From assembly GCA_045594645.1 (NCBI GenBank), contig JAZNYY010000061.1, positions 1 to 43,321 of the forward strand: a DNA stretch of 43,321 bases. Reading direction: 5' to 3'. The notes under the pieces were generated by a model. That model had not been told where the DNA came from and searched no databases. It saw only the letters and a list, made by a program, of their open reading frames with translations. Position numbers and translations under genes: made by a program. Position 1 is the first letter of the stretch. Every line of letters begins with the position of its first letter. Positions 5,560 through 13,917 of the stretch are shown one piece after another. Source of the stretch: Fimenecus sp045594645 (GTDB taxonomy: Bacteria > Bacillota > Clostridia > Oscillospirales > Acutalibacteraceae).

Positions 5560-5973
5560 TTATTTTCTTCTCTTTATATTAGCGCCACATATTCCGCCAA
5601 TGACGGATACCACAATTGTTCCTACAAATAGAAAGATTGTATTCGCTGATAATTTACCTTCAGCAAAAAACAACATAATAACCGTTATAATCAAAGAATA
5701 TACAATTGACGATATAACACCTGCAACTAAGCCTTTCAATGTTGTGAGTCTTGAGGCAAAAATTCCTCCGAAAAATCCTCCAAACAAAACGCAGGCAACA
5801 AACATTGCACCGACTGAATCGGAAATTGTTTCAGATTTTGTAAATATGGAAGAAAATACAAGCGAAATAATTAAGCATATTACCACACCAATAATTGCTG
5901 AAAATATAATGCCTATAATATTTTTTGAAGTTGATGACATATCACTTTTCTTTTTCAACACTTTTTTACGCAT
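5560..5973 (-). CDS. TIGR04086 family membrane protein
   Basis: This 137-residue protein has a basic N-terminus (MRKKVLKKK) and four membrane spans (about residues 18-44, 55-73, 80-102, 112-130), with Gly-rich motifs FGGFFGGIFASR and GGICGANIKRRK. It matches the TIGR04086 (YrzE-like) family, which in Firmicutes often sits next to yajC. Function is unknown. Its ribosome site GAGGGA lies inside the 3' arm of a terminator-like hairpin after yajC, so its expression may be kept low or regulated. Confidence 0.78.
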   Translation of the reverse strand: MRKKVLKKKSDMSSTSKNIIGIIFSAIIGVVICLIISLVFSSIFTKSETISDSVGAMFVACVLFGGFFGGIFASRLTTLKGLVAGVISSIVYSLIITVIMLFFAEGKLSANTIFLFVGTIVVSVIGGICGANIKRRK

Positions 5974-6018
5974 AAAAAATCCCTCACATTCATTAAAGAA
6001 TATGAGGGAATCTTTTTT
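5974..6018 (-). terminator. Hairpin between yajC and TIGR04086 gene
   Basis: TCCCTCACATTC (5980-5991) pairs with GAATATGAGGGA (5998-6009) with one wobble and a 6-base loop. Runs of A/T flank both sides (six Ts follow in the leftward transcript, immediately before the next ATG). The next gene's ribosome site is inside the stem, so the structure can both terminate and mask translation. Confidence 0.75.
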
Positions 6019-6030
6019 ATTATAACTAAA

Positions 6031-6453
6031 TTATTCTTCGTCTTTTTTAGACTTTTTGCTCTTTTTCTCAGCTCTTTTTGCTTCCATCTGAGCTTTTGCA
6101 GCATCACGCTCAGCCTGAATCTTTTCATTAGCTGTGTGATTAGTCTGAATAGCATACTTTTTGAATTTAATCTTCACTCTGTCTGAGCCTGTTTCGATAA
6201 CGATTGTATCGTCTTTTACAGAAACAACTTTACCGCAGATACCACCGATAGTTGTGATTTCATCACCAATCTGTGTATTTTCGCGGATTTCCTGCTCCAT
6301 TTTCTGCTGTTTTTTCTGAGGTCTGATTGTTGTGAAATACATAAGAGCGAACATTGCAACAATCATGATTATCATCATTGATGAACCGCCAGCGCCACCC
6401 TGAGTTCCATCCGCAGATGCACTCATCATAGCAAAAGTTAAAAATTCTGTCAT
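6031..6453 (-). CDS. yajC: Preprotein translocase subunit YajC
   Basis: This 140-residue protein has one N-terminal membrane span (about residues 24-43, after a Gly/Ser-rich periplasm-side stretch), then IRPQKKQQKMEQE and the YajC core VKDDTIVIETGSDRVKIKFKKYAI. It is an accessory of the Sec translocon. The C-terminus is a long Lys/Glu/Ala tail ending KKSKKSKKDEE, longer than in many YajC proteins. The start at 6453 follows GGAGG with good spacing; an 11-codon upstream extension has no site. It lies downstream of queA-tgt, the usual Firmicutes arrangement. Confidence 0.93.
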   Translation of the reverse strand: MTEFLTFAMMSASADGTQGGAGGSSMMIIMIVAMFALMYFTTIRPQKKQQKMEQEIRENTQIGDEITTIGGICGKVVSVKDDTIVIETGSDRVKIKFKKYAIQTNHTANEKIQAERDAAKAQMEAKRAEKKSKKSKKDEE

Positions 6454-6561
6454 TGGTTTTTCCTCCAAAAATTGTAATTTTATCAATCCTGAATATTATA
6501 CATAAATATTACATAATTTGCAACAACTTTTTTTAATTTTATAAAATGTTAAAAAACTGTA

Positions 6562-7692
6562 TTAAATTCGTGTGTCTAGTTTATCTACATACTCATTATA
6601 AAACTCATCAAAAGCATCATTTTCAAGTGCTTCTCTAATTCTTTCCATAAGATTATTATAAAAATACAGATTATGCATAACACAAAGTCGCATTGCGAGA
6701 ACTTCTTGTGCCTTAAATAAATGTCTTATATAAGCGCGTGAATGTTTTTGACAGGTTGGACAATTACATTTTGGGTCAATCGGTAATTCGTCTTTTTCGT
6801 ATTTTTTATTATTAATATTGATGATTCCGTCATCTGTAAAAAGATGACCATGACGAGCATTTCTACTTGGCATAACGCAATCAAAAAGGTCAACTCCCCT
6901 TTTTACACCCTCAATGATATTACCGGGAGTGCCTACGCCCATAAGATAACGAGGTTTATCAGCGGGCATATAAGGTTCTACTGCAGAAATAATACGGTAC
7001 ATATCTTCTTTTGGCTCGCCAACCGCAAGACCGCCAATTGCATATCCATCCAAGTCAAGTTTAGCTATTTCGTTCATATGCTCAATACGCAAATCATCAA
7101 AAGTACATCCTTGATTTATACCGAAAAGCATCTGATTTTTATTAATTGTATCGGGCAGAGAATTAAGCCTATCCATTTCTGCTTTGCAACGGTGCAACCA
7201 TCTTGTTGTTCTTTCGCAAGATTGCTTTGAGTACTCGTATTTAGCGGGATTTTCTACGCATTCGTCAAATGCCATTGCAATTGTTGAACCAAGATTTGAC
7301 TGAATTTGCATACTTTCTTCAGGTCCCATAAAGATTTTGTGACCATCAATATGCGAAGAAAAATATACACCTTCTTCTTTAATTTTACGAAGTGATGCGA
7401 GTGAAAACACCTGAAATCCACCACTATCAGTAAGAATCGGACCATTCCAACCTGTAAAATTATGAAGACCGCCCATTTCTTTTACAAGTGTATCAGTAGG
7501 TCTTAAATGCAAATGATAAGTATTGCATAATTGCACCTGACAGTTAATGTCTTTTAAATCATAAGCAGAAACTCCGCCTTTTATTGCACCCTGAGTTGCA
7601 ACATTCATAAATGCCGGTGTCTGAACTGTGCCGTGTACTGTATGAAATTCACCGCGACGGGCATTACCAACTTTTTTGATAAGCTTATACAT
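6562..7692 (-). CDS. tgt: tRNA-guanine transglycosylase
   Basis: A 376-residue enzyme that exchanges guanine-34 for preQ1 in GUN-anticodon tRNAs during queuosine synthesis. Visible hallmarks are LTDSGGFQVFSLA with the catalytic-site Asp, the second active-site region DCVMPSRNARHGHLF, and the zinc site CNCPTCQKHSRAYIRHLF. The start has AAGGAG at good spacing. It is ten bases downstream of queA and probably in one transcript with it. Confidence 0.97.
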   Translation of the reverse strand: MYKLIKKVGNARRGEFHTVHGTVQTPAFMNVATQGAIKGGVSAYDLKDINCQVQLCNTYHLHLRPTDTLVKEMGGLHNFTGWNGPILTDSGGFQVFSLASLRKIKEEGVYFSSHIDGHKIFMGPEESMQIQSNLGSTIAMAFDECVENPAKYEYSKQSCERTTRWLHRCKAEMDRLNSLPDTINKNQMLFGINQGCTFDDLRIEHMNEIAKLDLDGYAIGGLAVGEPKEDMYRIISAVEPYMPADKPRYLMGVGTPGNIIEGVKRGVDLFDCVMPSRNARHGHLFTDDGIININNKKYEKDELPIDPKCNCPTCQKHSRAYIRHLFKAQEVLAMRLCVMHNLYFYNNLMERIREALENDAFDEFYNEYVDKLDTRI

Positions 7693-7701
7693 AAAATCTC
7701 C

Positions 7702-8730
7702 TTAATAAATAAACATACAATCGCCAAAACTGAAAAATCTGTATTTCTCGTTTACGGCGGTATTATAGGCTTCTAATACTTTATCTCTATCATAAAATGC
7801 AGAAACAAGCATTATAAGTGTGCTTTCGGGCAAATGGAAATTTGTAAGTAGTGCATCAATGCACTTGAATTTGTATCCGGGATAAATAAAAATGCTTGTC
7901 CAATCGTCAAATTCTTTCATTTTTCCCTGAGAATTCATAACACTTTCAAGTGTTCTGCAACAGGTTGTGCCAACAGCAATAACTCTGCCACCATTTTCCT
8001 TTGTTTTATTAATCAAATCAGCAGTTTCTTTAGGGATTTGATAGTGTTCAGAATGCATTTCGTGGTCTTCGATGTTTTCAGCCTTAACAGGACGGAAAGT
8101 TCCAATACCCACATGCAATGTTACATAACCAATTTTGACTCCCTTATCTGTAATTTTCTTAAGTATTTCATCGGTGAAATGAAGTCCGGCTGTCGGTGCC
8201 GCCGCAGAGCCTAATTCTTTTGAATAAACAGTCTGATAGCGTTCTTTATCCTCTAATTTTTCAGTTATGTAATGTGGTAATGGCATTTCGCCGATTTTAT
8301 CTAATACTTCATAAATATTTGAAGCATCATAACTGAAATTTGCAATTCTGTTTCCATTTTCAAGAACTTCTTCAATTTTACAAGTAAGTAAGCCATCTCC
8401 AAATGTAAATTCAGTATCAACTTTTGCTCTTTTTCCCGGCCCTGTAATAGTTTCCCAACGGTCATTACCGAGGTTATTAAGAAGTAAGAATTCAACTATA
8501 GCACCGGTATCTTTTTTTACACCGTACATACGGGCAGGTAAAACTCTTGTGTTGTTGAGAATTAAGCAGTCACCCTCATTAAGATAATCAATAAAATCAT
8601 AAAAATGTTTATGTTCAATTGACTTGTTTTCACGCGACAAAACCATCATTTTAGAATGGTCGCGGGGCTCAATTGGGGTTTGAGCTATCAATTCTTTTGG
8701 TAAATCATAATAAAAATCTGATTTTTTCAT
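7702..8730 (-). CDS. queA: S-adenosylmethionine:tRNA ribosyltransferase-isomerase
   Basis: A 342-residue QueA that builds epoxyqueuosine on tRNA after Tgt has acted. N-terminal FYYDLPKELIAQTPIEPRDHSKM and central GSAAAPTAGLHFT are family signatures, as is TNFHLPESTLIMLVSAF near the end. The ribosome site CGGAG precedes the ATG. It is the first gene of the leftward queA-tgt-yajC group and is divergent from the lysine-riboswitch operon. Confidence 0.97.
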   Translation of the reverse strand: MKKSDFYYDLPKELIAQTPIEPRDHSKMMVLSRENKSIEHKHFYDFIDYLNEGDCLILNNTRVLPARMYGVKKDTGAIVEFLLLNNLGNDRWETITGPGKRAKVDTEFTFGDGLLTCKIEEVLENGNRIANFSYDASNIYEVLDKIGEMPLPHYITEKLEDKERYQTVYSKELGSAAAPTAGLHFTDEILKKITDKGVKIGYVTLHVGIGTFRPVKAENIEDHEMHSEHYQIPKETADLINKTKENGGRVIAVGTTCCRTLESVMNSQGKMKEFDDWTSIFIYPGYKFKCIDALLTNFHLPESTLIMLVSAFYDRDKVLEAYNTAVNEKYRFFSFGDCMFIY

Positions 8731-8770
8731 ATAGTTAACTCCGTTAAGTTGATAAAATTTACAAAAATGT

Positions 8771-8799
8771 TTGACACAATTGCTTTATAATGGTATTAT
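8771..8799 (+). promoter_or_regulatory. Promoter of asd-dap operon
   Basis: TTGACA (8771-8776) and TATTAT (8794-8799) are 17 bases apart and place the transcript start just before the lysine riboswitch. Confidence 0.8.
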
Positions 8800-8807
8800 A
8801 ATATAGC

Positions 8808-8975
8808 GATTGAGGCGCAACAAAAATAAGTAGCGTTTTTGAAACTCCCAAGAGTTTTTGATAAGGCGTGAAAGGGTTTGTTGCCGAAGAAAAAACAGGG
8901 CTTGGGATTTGATTTTTCTGGTTGTATTATTAACAGTAATGCAACTGTCATCATTATTTGATGGAGTGCTTTCGT
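8808..8975 (+). promoter_or_regulatory. Lysine riboswitch (L box)
   Basis: The leader carries L-box signature segments in order: GAGGCGCAAC followed by AAGTAGC (8811-8834), GGCGTGAAAGGG, then TTGCCGAAG (about 8864-8889), ACTGTCATC (8944-8952) and TGGAGTGCTTTCG (8962-8974). The RNA senses lysine and turns off the downstream asd-dapA-dapB-ACT genes when lysine is plentiful. A further hairpin (8974-8995) and a terminator (9007-9041) form the expression platform. Confidence 0.93.
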
Positions 8976-9006
8976 ATTATGAAAACCATAATACCTATGT
9001 ATTTTT

Positions 9007-9041
9007 ATCAGTAATGGTGTCATAATCATTACTGATTTTTT
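9007..9041 (+). terminator. Riboswitch-controlled terminator before asd
   Basis: ATCAGTAATG (9007-9016) pairs perfectly with CATTACTGAT (9027-9036) around a 10-base loop, followed by a T-run. It lies between the lysine aptamer and asd, so it should form when lysine is bound. Confidence 0.88.
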
Positions 9042-9082
9042 ATAACAAATGATATATTATCATTATTTGGAGGTAATTTCAA

Positions 9083-10162
9083 GTGAAAAAGTATAATGTT
9101 GGTGTAATCGGTGCAACTGGTATGGTTGGACAGCGTTTTATGACACTTCTCGATAATCACCCTTGGTTTGATGTAAAGGTTCTTGCAGCAAGTCCGCGTT
9201 CAGCTGGAAAAAAATATTCTGACGCCGTCGGTGCTAAATGGTGTATGGATGTAGAAATTCCAGAAGCTATGAAAGACATCGTTGTTATGGATGCTACTGC
9301 TGATATTGAAAAGATTGCTTCACAGGTTGATTTCGTGTTCTGCGCAGTTGATATGAAGAAGGACGAAATCAAAGCATTGGAAGAGGCTTATGCAAAGGCT
9401 GAATGCCCTGTTATCTCAAACAATAGTGCGCACAGACATACACCCGATGTTCCTATGATTGTTCCCGAGCTTAACGCTGACCATGCAAAGATTATCCCTG
9501 CACAAAGAAAGCGTCTCGGCACAAAGCGTGGATTTATCGCAGTTAAGTCAAACTGTTCACTTCAGAGCTATGTTCCCGCACTCTTCCCTCTTTCTAAATT
9601 CGGTATTAAAGATGTACTTGTTTGTACATATCAGGCAATTTCAGGCGCAGGAAAGACTTTTGATACATGGCCCGAAATGGTTGATAATGTAATCCCTTAT
9701 ATTGGTGGCGAAGAAGAAAAGAGCGAAAAAGAACCTCTTAAAATTTGGGGTAAAGTTGAGGGCGATGTTATTGTGGATGCTGACTCACCTAACTTTACTG
9801 CACAATGTATCCGTGTTCCCGTTTCAAACGGTCATATGGGTGCAGTTTTCGTAAGATTTGAGAATAAACCATCAAAGGAAGAAATATTAAATATATGGAA
9901 GGATTTTGCAGGTCGTGCACAGGAATTAGAGCTTCCGCACGCACCAAAGCAGTTCCTCCACTATTTTGAAGAAGACAATATGCCACAGACAAAGCTTCAT
10001 CGCGACCTTGAAGGCGGTATGGCTGTTTCTATCGGCAGACTTCGTGAAGACACTCAATATGATTACAAATTTGTTTGCCTTTCACACAACACACTTCGTG
10101 GTGCTGCAGGCGGTGCAGTTCTTATGGCAGAGCTTCTCTGTGCAGAAGGTTATATGGACTAA
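9083..10162 (+). CDS. asd: Aspartate-semialdehyde dehydrogenase
   Basis: A 359-residue NADPH-dependent enzyme that reduces aspartyl phosphate to aspartate semialdehyde. The nucleotide-binding motif GVIGATGMVGQRF is at the N-terminus and the active-site cysteine lies in KSNCSLQSYVPAL. Length and the APKQFLHYFEEDNMPQTKLH region match the archaeal/fungal-type branch rather than the E. coli type. Translation starts at GTG, eight bases after GGAGGT. It is the first gene under the lysine riboswitch. Confidence 0.95.
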   Translation: MKKYNVGVIGATGMVGQRFMTLLDNHPWFDVKVLAASPRSAGKKYSDAVGAKWCMDVEIPEAMKDIVVMDATADIEKIASQVDFVFCAVDMKKDEIKALEEAYAKAECPVISNNSAHRHTPDVPMIVPELNADHAKIIPAQRKRLGTKRGFIAVKSNCSLQSYVPALFPLSKFGIKDVLVCTYQAISGAGKTFDTWPEMVDNVIPYIGGEEEKSEKEPLKIWGKVEGDVIVDADSPNFTAQCIRVPVSNGHMGAVFVRFENKPSKEEILNIWKDFAGRAQELELPHAPKQFLHYFEEDNMPQTKLHRDLEGGMAVSIGRLREDTQYDYKFVCLSHNTLRGAAGGAVLMAELLCAEGYMD

Positions 10163-10184
10163 TTTCCGATAAGGAGAATGAATT

Positions 10185-11075
10185 ATGAGCAAAAATCCTA
10201 TTTTTACAGGTTGCGGTGTTGCGATTGTAACACCATTTAATGAGGACACAAGTGTCAATTATAAAGAACTTGAAAATCTTTTGGAATTTCACATCGCTAA
10301 CGGTACGGATTCAATTGTAATATGTGGCACAACCGGCGAAAGTGCAACACTCACTCCTCAAGAACATTCAGATGTTATTAAATTCACTTGTGATGTTGTA
10401 AATCACAGAATCCCTGTTATTGCAGGTACTGGAAGTAACGAAACAGCATATGCTATTGAGCTTTCTCAGGATGCTGAAAAAGCGGGCGCGGACGCAATGC
10501 TTGTTGTTACTCCTTATTACAACAAATGCTCTCAAAGAGGCCTTGTAAAGCATTATAACGCTATTGCTGATAATGTTTCAAAGCCAATTATCATTTATAA
10601 TGTACCAAGCAGAACAGGAGTTAATGTTCTTCCCTCAACTTATGCAGAACTTTGCGAGCATAACAACATTATTGCTACAAAAGAAGCAAGCGGAAATATT
10701 TCACAGATTGCTGAAACAATTGCACTTTGTGGTGATAAGCTTGATGTTTATTCCGGTAATGATGACCAGGTTGTTCCTCTCATGTCACTTGGTGGTAAGG
10801 GCGTTATTTCTGTTCTTTCAAATATCTGTCCTAAGGTTGCACACGACATTCCTGCGCTTTATCTTGAGGGTAAGGTAAAAGAAAGTGCAGAGCTTCAGCT
10901 TAAATATTTAGAGCTTATAAATGCAATGTTTATGGATGTTAATCCAATTCCCGTAAAGGTAGCAATGCAGATGATGGGCTTTGATGTAGGTCCTCTTCGT
11001 ATGCCTCTTTGCGAAATGGATGATGCAAAAACTGCAAAGCTTGAGGCAATACTTAAAAAGTACAATTTAATTTAA
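10185..11075 (+). CDS. dapA: 4-hydroxy-tetrahydrodipicolinate synthase
   Basis: A 296-residue TIM-barrel aldolase that condenses pyruvate with aspartate semialdehyde. GTTGESATLT, the catalytic tyrosine in TPYYNKCSQRG, IYNVPSRTGVN and the Schiff-base lysine in IATKEASGN are all present. Ribosome site AAGGAG. It follows asd by 22 bases in the lysine/DAP operon. Confidence 0.97.
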   Translation: MSKNPIFTGCGVAIVTPFNEDTSVNYKELENLLEFHIANGTDSIVICGTTGESATLTPQEHSDVIKFTCDVVNHRIPVIAGTGSNETAYAIELSQDAEKAGADAMLVVTPYYNKCSQRGLVKHYNAIADNVSKPIIIYNVPSRTGVNVLPSTYAELCEHNNIIATKEASGNISQIAETIALCGDKLDVYSGNDDQVVPLMSLGGKGVISVLSNICPKVAHDIPALYLEGKVKESAELQLKYLELINAMFMDVNPIPVKVAMQMMGFDVGPLRMPLCEMDDAKTAKLEAILKKYNLI

Positions 11076-11097
11076 TTTATTGTTTGGATGTGTAAAA

Positions 11098-11850
11098 ATG
11101 ACAAGGATTATTTTAAGCGGTGCTCTTGGTAAAATGGGCAAAGCAATAACAGCTTGTGTTGAAAACAGAAATGATTGTGAAATTATTGCGGGTGTTGATT
11201 TGGCAACTGCTGAATGCTCATTCCCAATTTATAAATCATTTTCAGACATTGATGTTGCTGCAGATGTGATAATCGATTTTTCTCACCCGTCTGTACTTGA
11301 TGACTTGCTTAACTTTGCTAAAGAAAAGAAAATGCCTGCAGTAATTGCGACAACAGGTCTTACTGAAGAACAGATTAATTCAATTAAAGAAGCATCAAAC
11401 TATGTTCCTCTTTTCTTCTCTGCAAATATGTCAATTGGTGTTAGTCTTGTTTCAGAGCTTGCTAAAAAAGCGGCAAAAGTTCTTCAGGGCAGTTTTGATA
11501 TTGAAATTGTCGAAGCACATCATAATCAGAAAATTGATGCACCAAGCGGTACAGCATTAATGCTTGCTGACTCAATTTCAGAAGCACTTGATGAAAAACC
11601 GATTTACGAGTTTGACCGTCATTCAAAACGAATGAAGCGCACAAAAAATGAAATTGGCATTCACGCAGTTCGTGGCGGTACAATTGTCGGCGAACATGAA
11701 ATAATCTTTGCGGGACCTGACGAGGTTATCAAGATTTCACATTCGGCATATTCAAAGCAGTTGTTCGCAAACGGTTCAGTTAATGCAGGTTTGTTCCTTG
11801 TAGGCAAAGAACCCGGATTTTATTCAATGAAAGATTTAGTAAACTCTTAA
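11098..11850 (+). CDS. dapB: 4-hydroxy-tetrahydrodipicolinate reductase
   Basis: A 250-residue NAD(P)H-dependent reductase. The dinucleotide-binding loop is SGALGKMGKAI, and the catalytic/substrate motif is EAHHNQKIDAPSGTALML. I placed the start at the ATG at 11098; an upstream in-frame TTG adds six residues before the conserved beginning. The ribosome site (GGATGTG) is weak, so translation may depend on coupling with dapA, 22 bases upstream. Confidence 0.95.
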   Translation: MTRIILSGALGKMGKAITACVENRNDCEIIAGVDLATAECSFPIYKSFSDIDVAADVIIDFSHPSVLDDLLNFAKEKKMPAVIATTGLTEEQINSIKEASNYVPLFFSANMSIGVSLVSELAKKAAKVLQGSFDIEIVEAHHNQKIDAPSGTALMLADSISEALDEKPIYEFDRHSKRMKRTKNEIGIHAVRGGTIVGEHEIIFAGPDEVIKISHSAYSKQLFANGSVNAGLFLVGKEPGFYSMKDLVNS

Positions 11851-11863
11851 AGGAGGTCAAATA

Positions 11864-12316
11864 ATGAAAACTATTGACAATATTACAATGATTGAAAATG
11901 TTACACTTATTTCTATCAACGATTCCCCTGCTGATTTCAAAGTAGTTGCTCAAATTTTTGAGATGCTCTCAAATGCAGGTATTGATGTTGATATGATTTC
12001 ACAAAATCCTCCGCAGGGTAAAACTTCTAACCTTTCATTCACAGTTAATGACGAGGATTTAGGAAAAGTATTTGAAACTGCTTCAAAGCTTCGTGAGCTT
12101 CACCCCGAGTTAAAGCTTGCAATCAGCAGTGGTAACACAAAAATTTCAGTTTTCGGTGAGGGCATGAAAAATTGCCCCGGTGTTGCGGCAAAAGTATTCT
12201 CTGCAATTGCATCAGCAGATGTTGAGGTAAGAATGATTACAACTTCTGAAGTTGATATTTCAGTTCTTGTGTATAGCCACGATGGTGACGCAGTTTATTC
12301 AGCTCTTAATTCATAA
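11864..12316 (+). CDS. ACT-domain protein, aspartokinase regulatory-subunit-like
   Basis: This 150-residue protein consists of two tandem ACT domains (about residues 10-80 and 87-150). NPPQGKTSNLSFTV and VFGEGMKNCPGVAAKVFSAIASADVEVRMITTSE closely resemble the regulatory C-terminal half of lysine-sensitive aspartokinases. It has no kinase domain. Placed last in the lysine-riboswitch operon after AAGGAGG, it probably binds an aspartate-family amino acid and regulates aspartokinase or another enzyme in trans. The ligand is not known. Confidence 0.85.
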   Translation: MKTIDNITMIENVTLISINDSPADFKVVAQIFEMLSNAGIDVDMISQNPPQGKTSNLSFTVNDEDLGKVFETASKLRELHPELKLAISSGNTKISVFGEGMKNCPGVAAKVFSAIASADVEVRMITTSEVDISVLVYSHDGDAVYSALNS

Positions 12317-12331
12317 ATCAATTTAAACATA

Positions 12332-12372
12332 AAAATTAGGCTTACTGATTAAATTCAGTAAGCCTTTTCTTT
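12332..12372. terminator. Bidirectional terminator between dap operon and tyrS
   Basis: AGGCTTACTGA (12338-12348) and TCAGTAAGCCT (12355-12365) form a perfect 11-base stem with a 6-base loop. T-rich runs follow on both strands, so it can serve both converging operons. Confidence 0.9.
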
Positions 12373-12382
12373 ATAATTACTA

Positions 12383-13609
12383 TTAAGCTAAAATTGCCTT
12401 GTAGAAGACTTTTTTACCTTTCTTAATGATTACATAGCCTTTCTGGAAATCAGCTTTTGAGAGTGATTTGAATGGCTCTGTTACCTTTTCATCATCAACA
12501 GATACGCCACCTTGTTCAATAAGACGACGGCACTCACCCTTTGACTTCGCGATTCCTGCTTTAATCATAATATCAGAAACGAGTACGCTATCATTGTTAA
12601 AATCGTTTGTAGTGAGTTCTATTGTCGGCATATTATCAGTATTGCCCTTACCTGAGAAAAGAGCTCTTGCGCCTTCCTGAGCCTTATTAGCCTCTTCTTC
12701 ACCGTGAACAAGCTTTGTAAGCTCAAATGCCAAGATTTCTTTTGCAGTATTGAGCTGACTACCTTCCCAAGAATCCATTTTTTCAATTTCTTCCATTGGT
12801 AAGAAGGTCAACATTCTGATACATTTGAGAACATCAGCATCATCAACATTTCTCCAATACTGATAGAAATCGAATGGTGAAGTCTTGTTGGGGTCAAGCC
12901 AAACTGCGCCGGACTGAGTTTTACCCATCTTTTTGCCCTCTGAATTGAGAAGAAGAGTAATTGTCATAGCATGTGCATCTTTGCCAAGCTTTCTACGAAT
13001 AAGCTCTGTACCACCAAGCATATTGCTCCATTGGTCATCACCGCCGAACTGCATATTACAGCCGTATTTCTGGAAGAGCTCATAGAAATCATAACTCTGC
13101 ATAATCATGTAGTTAAATTCAAGGAATGAAAGACCTTTTTCCATTCTCTGTTTATAACATTCAGCAGCAAGCATTCTGTTAACGCTGAAGCAAGCACCAA
13201 CCTCACGAAGCACATCAACATAGTTAAGGTCTAAAAGCCAATCAGCATTGTTAACCATAAGTGCTTTACCCTCTGAGAAGTCAATTAATCTGCTCATCTG
13301 CTTTTTAAAGCAATCGCAGTTGTGCTGAATTGTTTCTTTTGTCATCATCTGACGCATATCACTTCTGCCCGATGGGTCACCAATCATGGCAGTACCGCCA
13401 CCGATAAGAGCGATTGGCTTATTACCTGCCATTTGTAATCTCTTCATAAGGCAAAGAGCCATAAAGTGTCCAACATGTAAGCTGTCAGCAGTAGGGTCAA
13501 AGCCAATATAGAAAACTGCTTTTCCTTCATTTACAAGATTTTTGATTTCTTCTTCATTTGTTACCTGCGCAATAAGACCGCGGGCGACAAGTTCTTCATA
13601 AACTTTCAT
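12383..13609 (-). CDS. tyrS: Tyrosyl-tRNA synthetase
   Basis: A 408-residue class I synthetase. The HIGH-type motif appears as HVGHFM, and the KMSKS-type as KMGKTQSGA. The tyrosine pocket (QSYDFYEL, GGDDQWSN) and a C-terminal S4 RNA-binding domain (about 340-400, IKAGIAKSKGECRRLIEQGG) are present. Ribosome site GGAGG precedes the ATG. It is controlled by an upstream tyrosine T-box leader and does not overlap recN. Confidence 0.97.
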   Translation of the reverse strand: MKVYEELVARGLIAQVTNEEEIKNLVNEGKAVFYIGFDPTADSLHVGHFMALCLMKRLQMAGNKPIALIGGGTAMIGDPSGRSDMRQMMTKETIQHNCDCFKKQMSRLIDFSEGKALMVNNADWLLDLNYVDVLREVGACFSVNRMLAAECYKQRMEKGLSFLEFNYMIMQSYDFYELFQKYGCNMQFGGDDQWSNMLGGTELIRRKLGKDAHAMTITLLLNSEGKKMGKTQSGAVWLDPNKTSPFDFYQYWRNVDDADVLKCIRMLTFLPMEEIEKMDSWEGSQLNTAKEILAFELTKLVHGEEEANKAQEGARALFSGKGNTDNMPTIELTTNDFNNDSVLVSDIMIKAGIAKSKGECRRLIEQGGVSVDDEKVTEPFKSLSKADFQKGYVIIKKGKKVFYKAILA

Positions 13610-13624
13610 AACTTCCTCCTAAAA

Positions 13625-13882
13625 TAATAAAAGTCCCCTGCTAAAATGCAGAGGACGAAAAGATTTCGTGTTACCACCTCAGTTTATCATTACCTCACGA
13701 TAATGACCTCAACGAGTAACTGACATTACTCTGTACTATAACGGGTACACCCGACACTCTCTACTGCTATTTCAAAAGTGCAACTCCACGATGTATTTCA
13801 TAAGTTTTGCGTATGTTCTTGCACCGACCGAACACTCTCTGCAACTGCAAAAGTCTTATTACTTCTTCGCTTCAAAGTCATT
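13625..13882 (-). promoter_or_regulatory. T-box leader specific for tRNA-Tyr
   Basis: Read leftward, the leader has a long stem I starting GCGAAGAAGTAATAAGA with a likely specifier codon TAC in GAAATACATCG (13785-13800 region), the T-box core GGTGGTAACACG (13667-13678), and a terminator formed by GTCCTCTGC (13648-13656) and GCAGGGGAC (13633-13641) followed by a T-rich run. Uncharged tRNA-Tyr should pair with the specifier and T-box and allow read-through into tyrS. Confidence 0.93.
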
Positions 13883-13888
13883 GAGAAT

Positions 13889-13916
13889 ATTATACACAAT
13901 TAAAAATTTTTGTCAA
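13889..13916 (-). promoter_or_regulatory. Promoter of tyrS T-box transcript
   Basis: TTGACA (13911-13916) and TATAAT (13889-13894) match the consensus exactly with a 16-base spacer. The -35 element lies immediately after the recN stop codon. Confidence 0.85.
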
Positions 13917-13917
13917 G

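Noticed and set aside
5516..6025. 169-residue rightward open frame across the TIGR04086 gene
   Set aside because: It is antisense to a real membrane protein gene and its Thr/Pro/Asn-rich sequence is the usual shadow of a hydrophobic coding strand.
8796..9029. 77-residue leftward open frame between queA and asd
   Set aside because: It lies over the lysine riboswitch and terminator and has no ribosome site.
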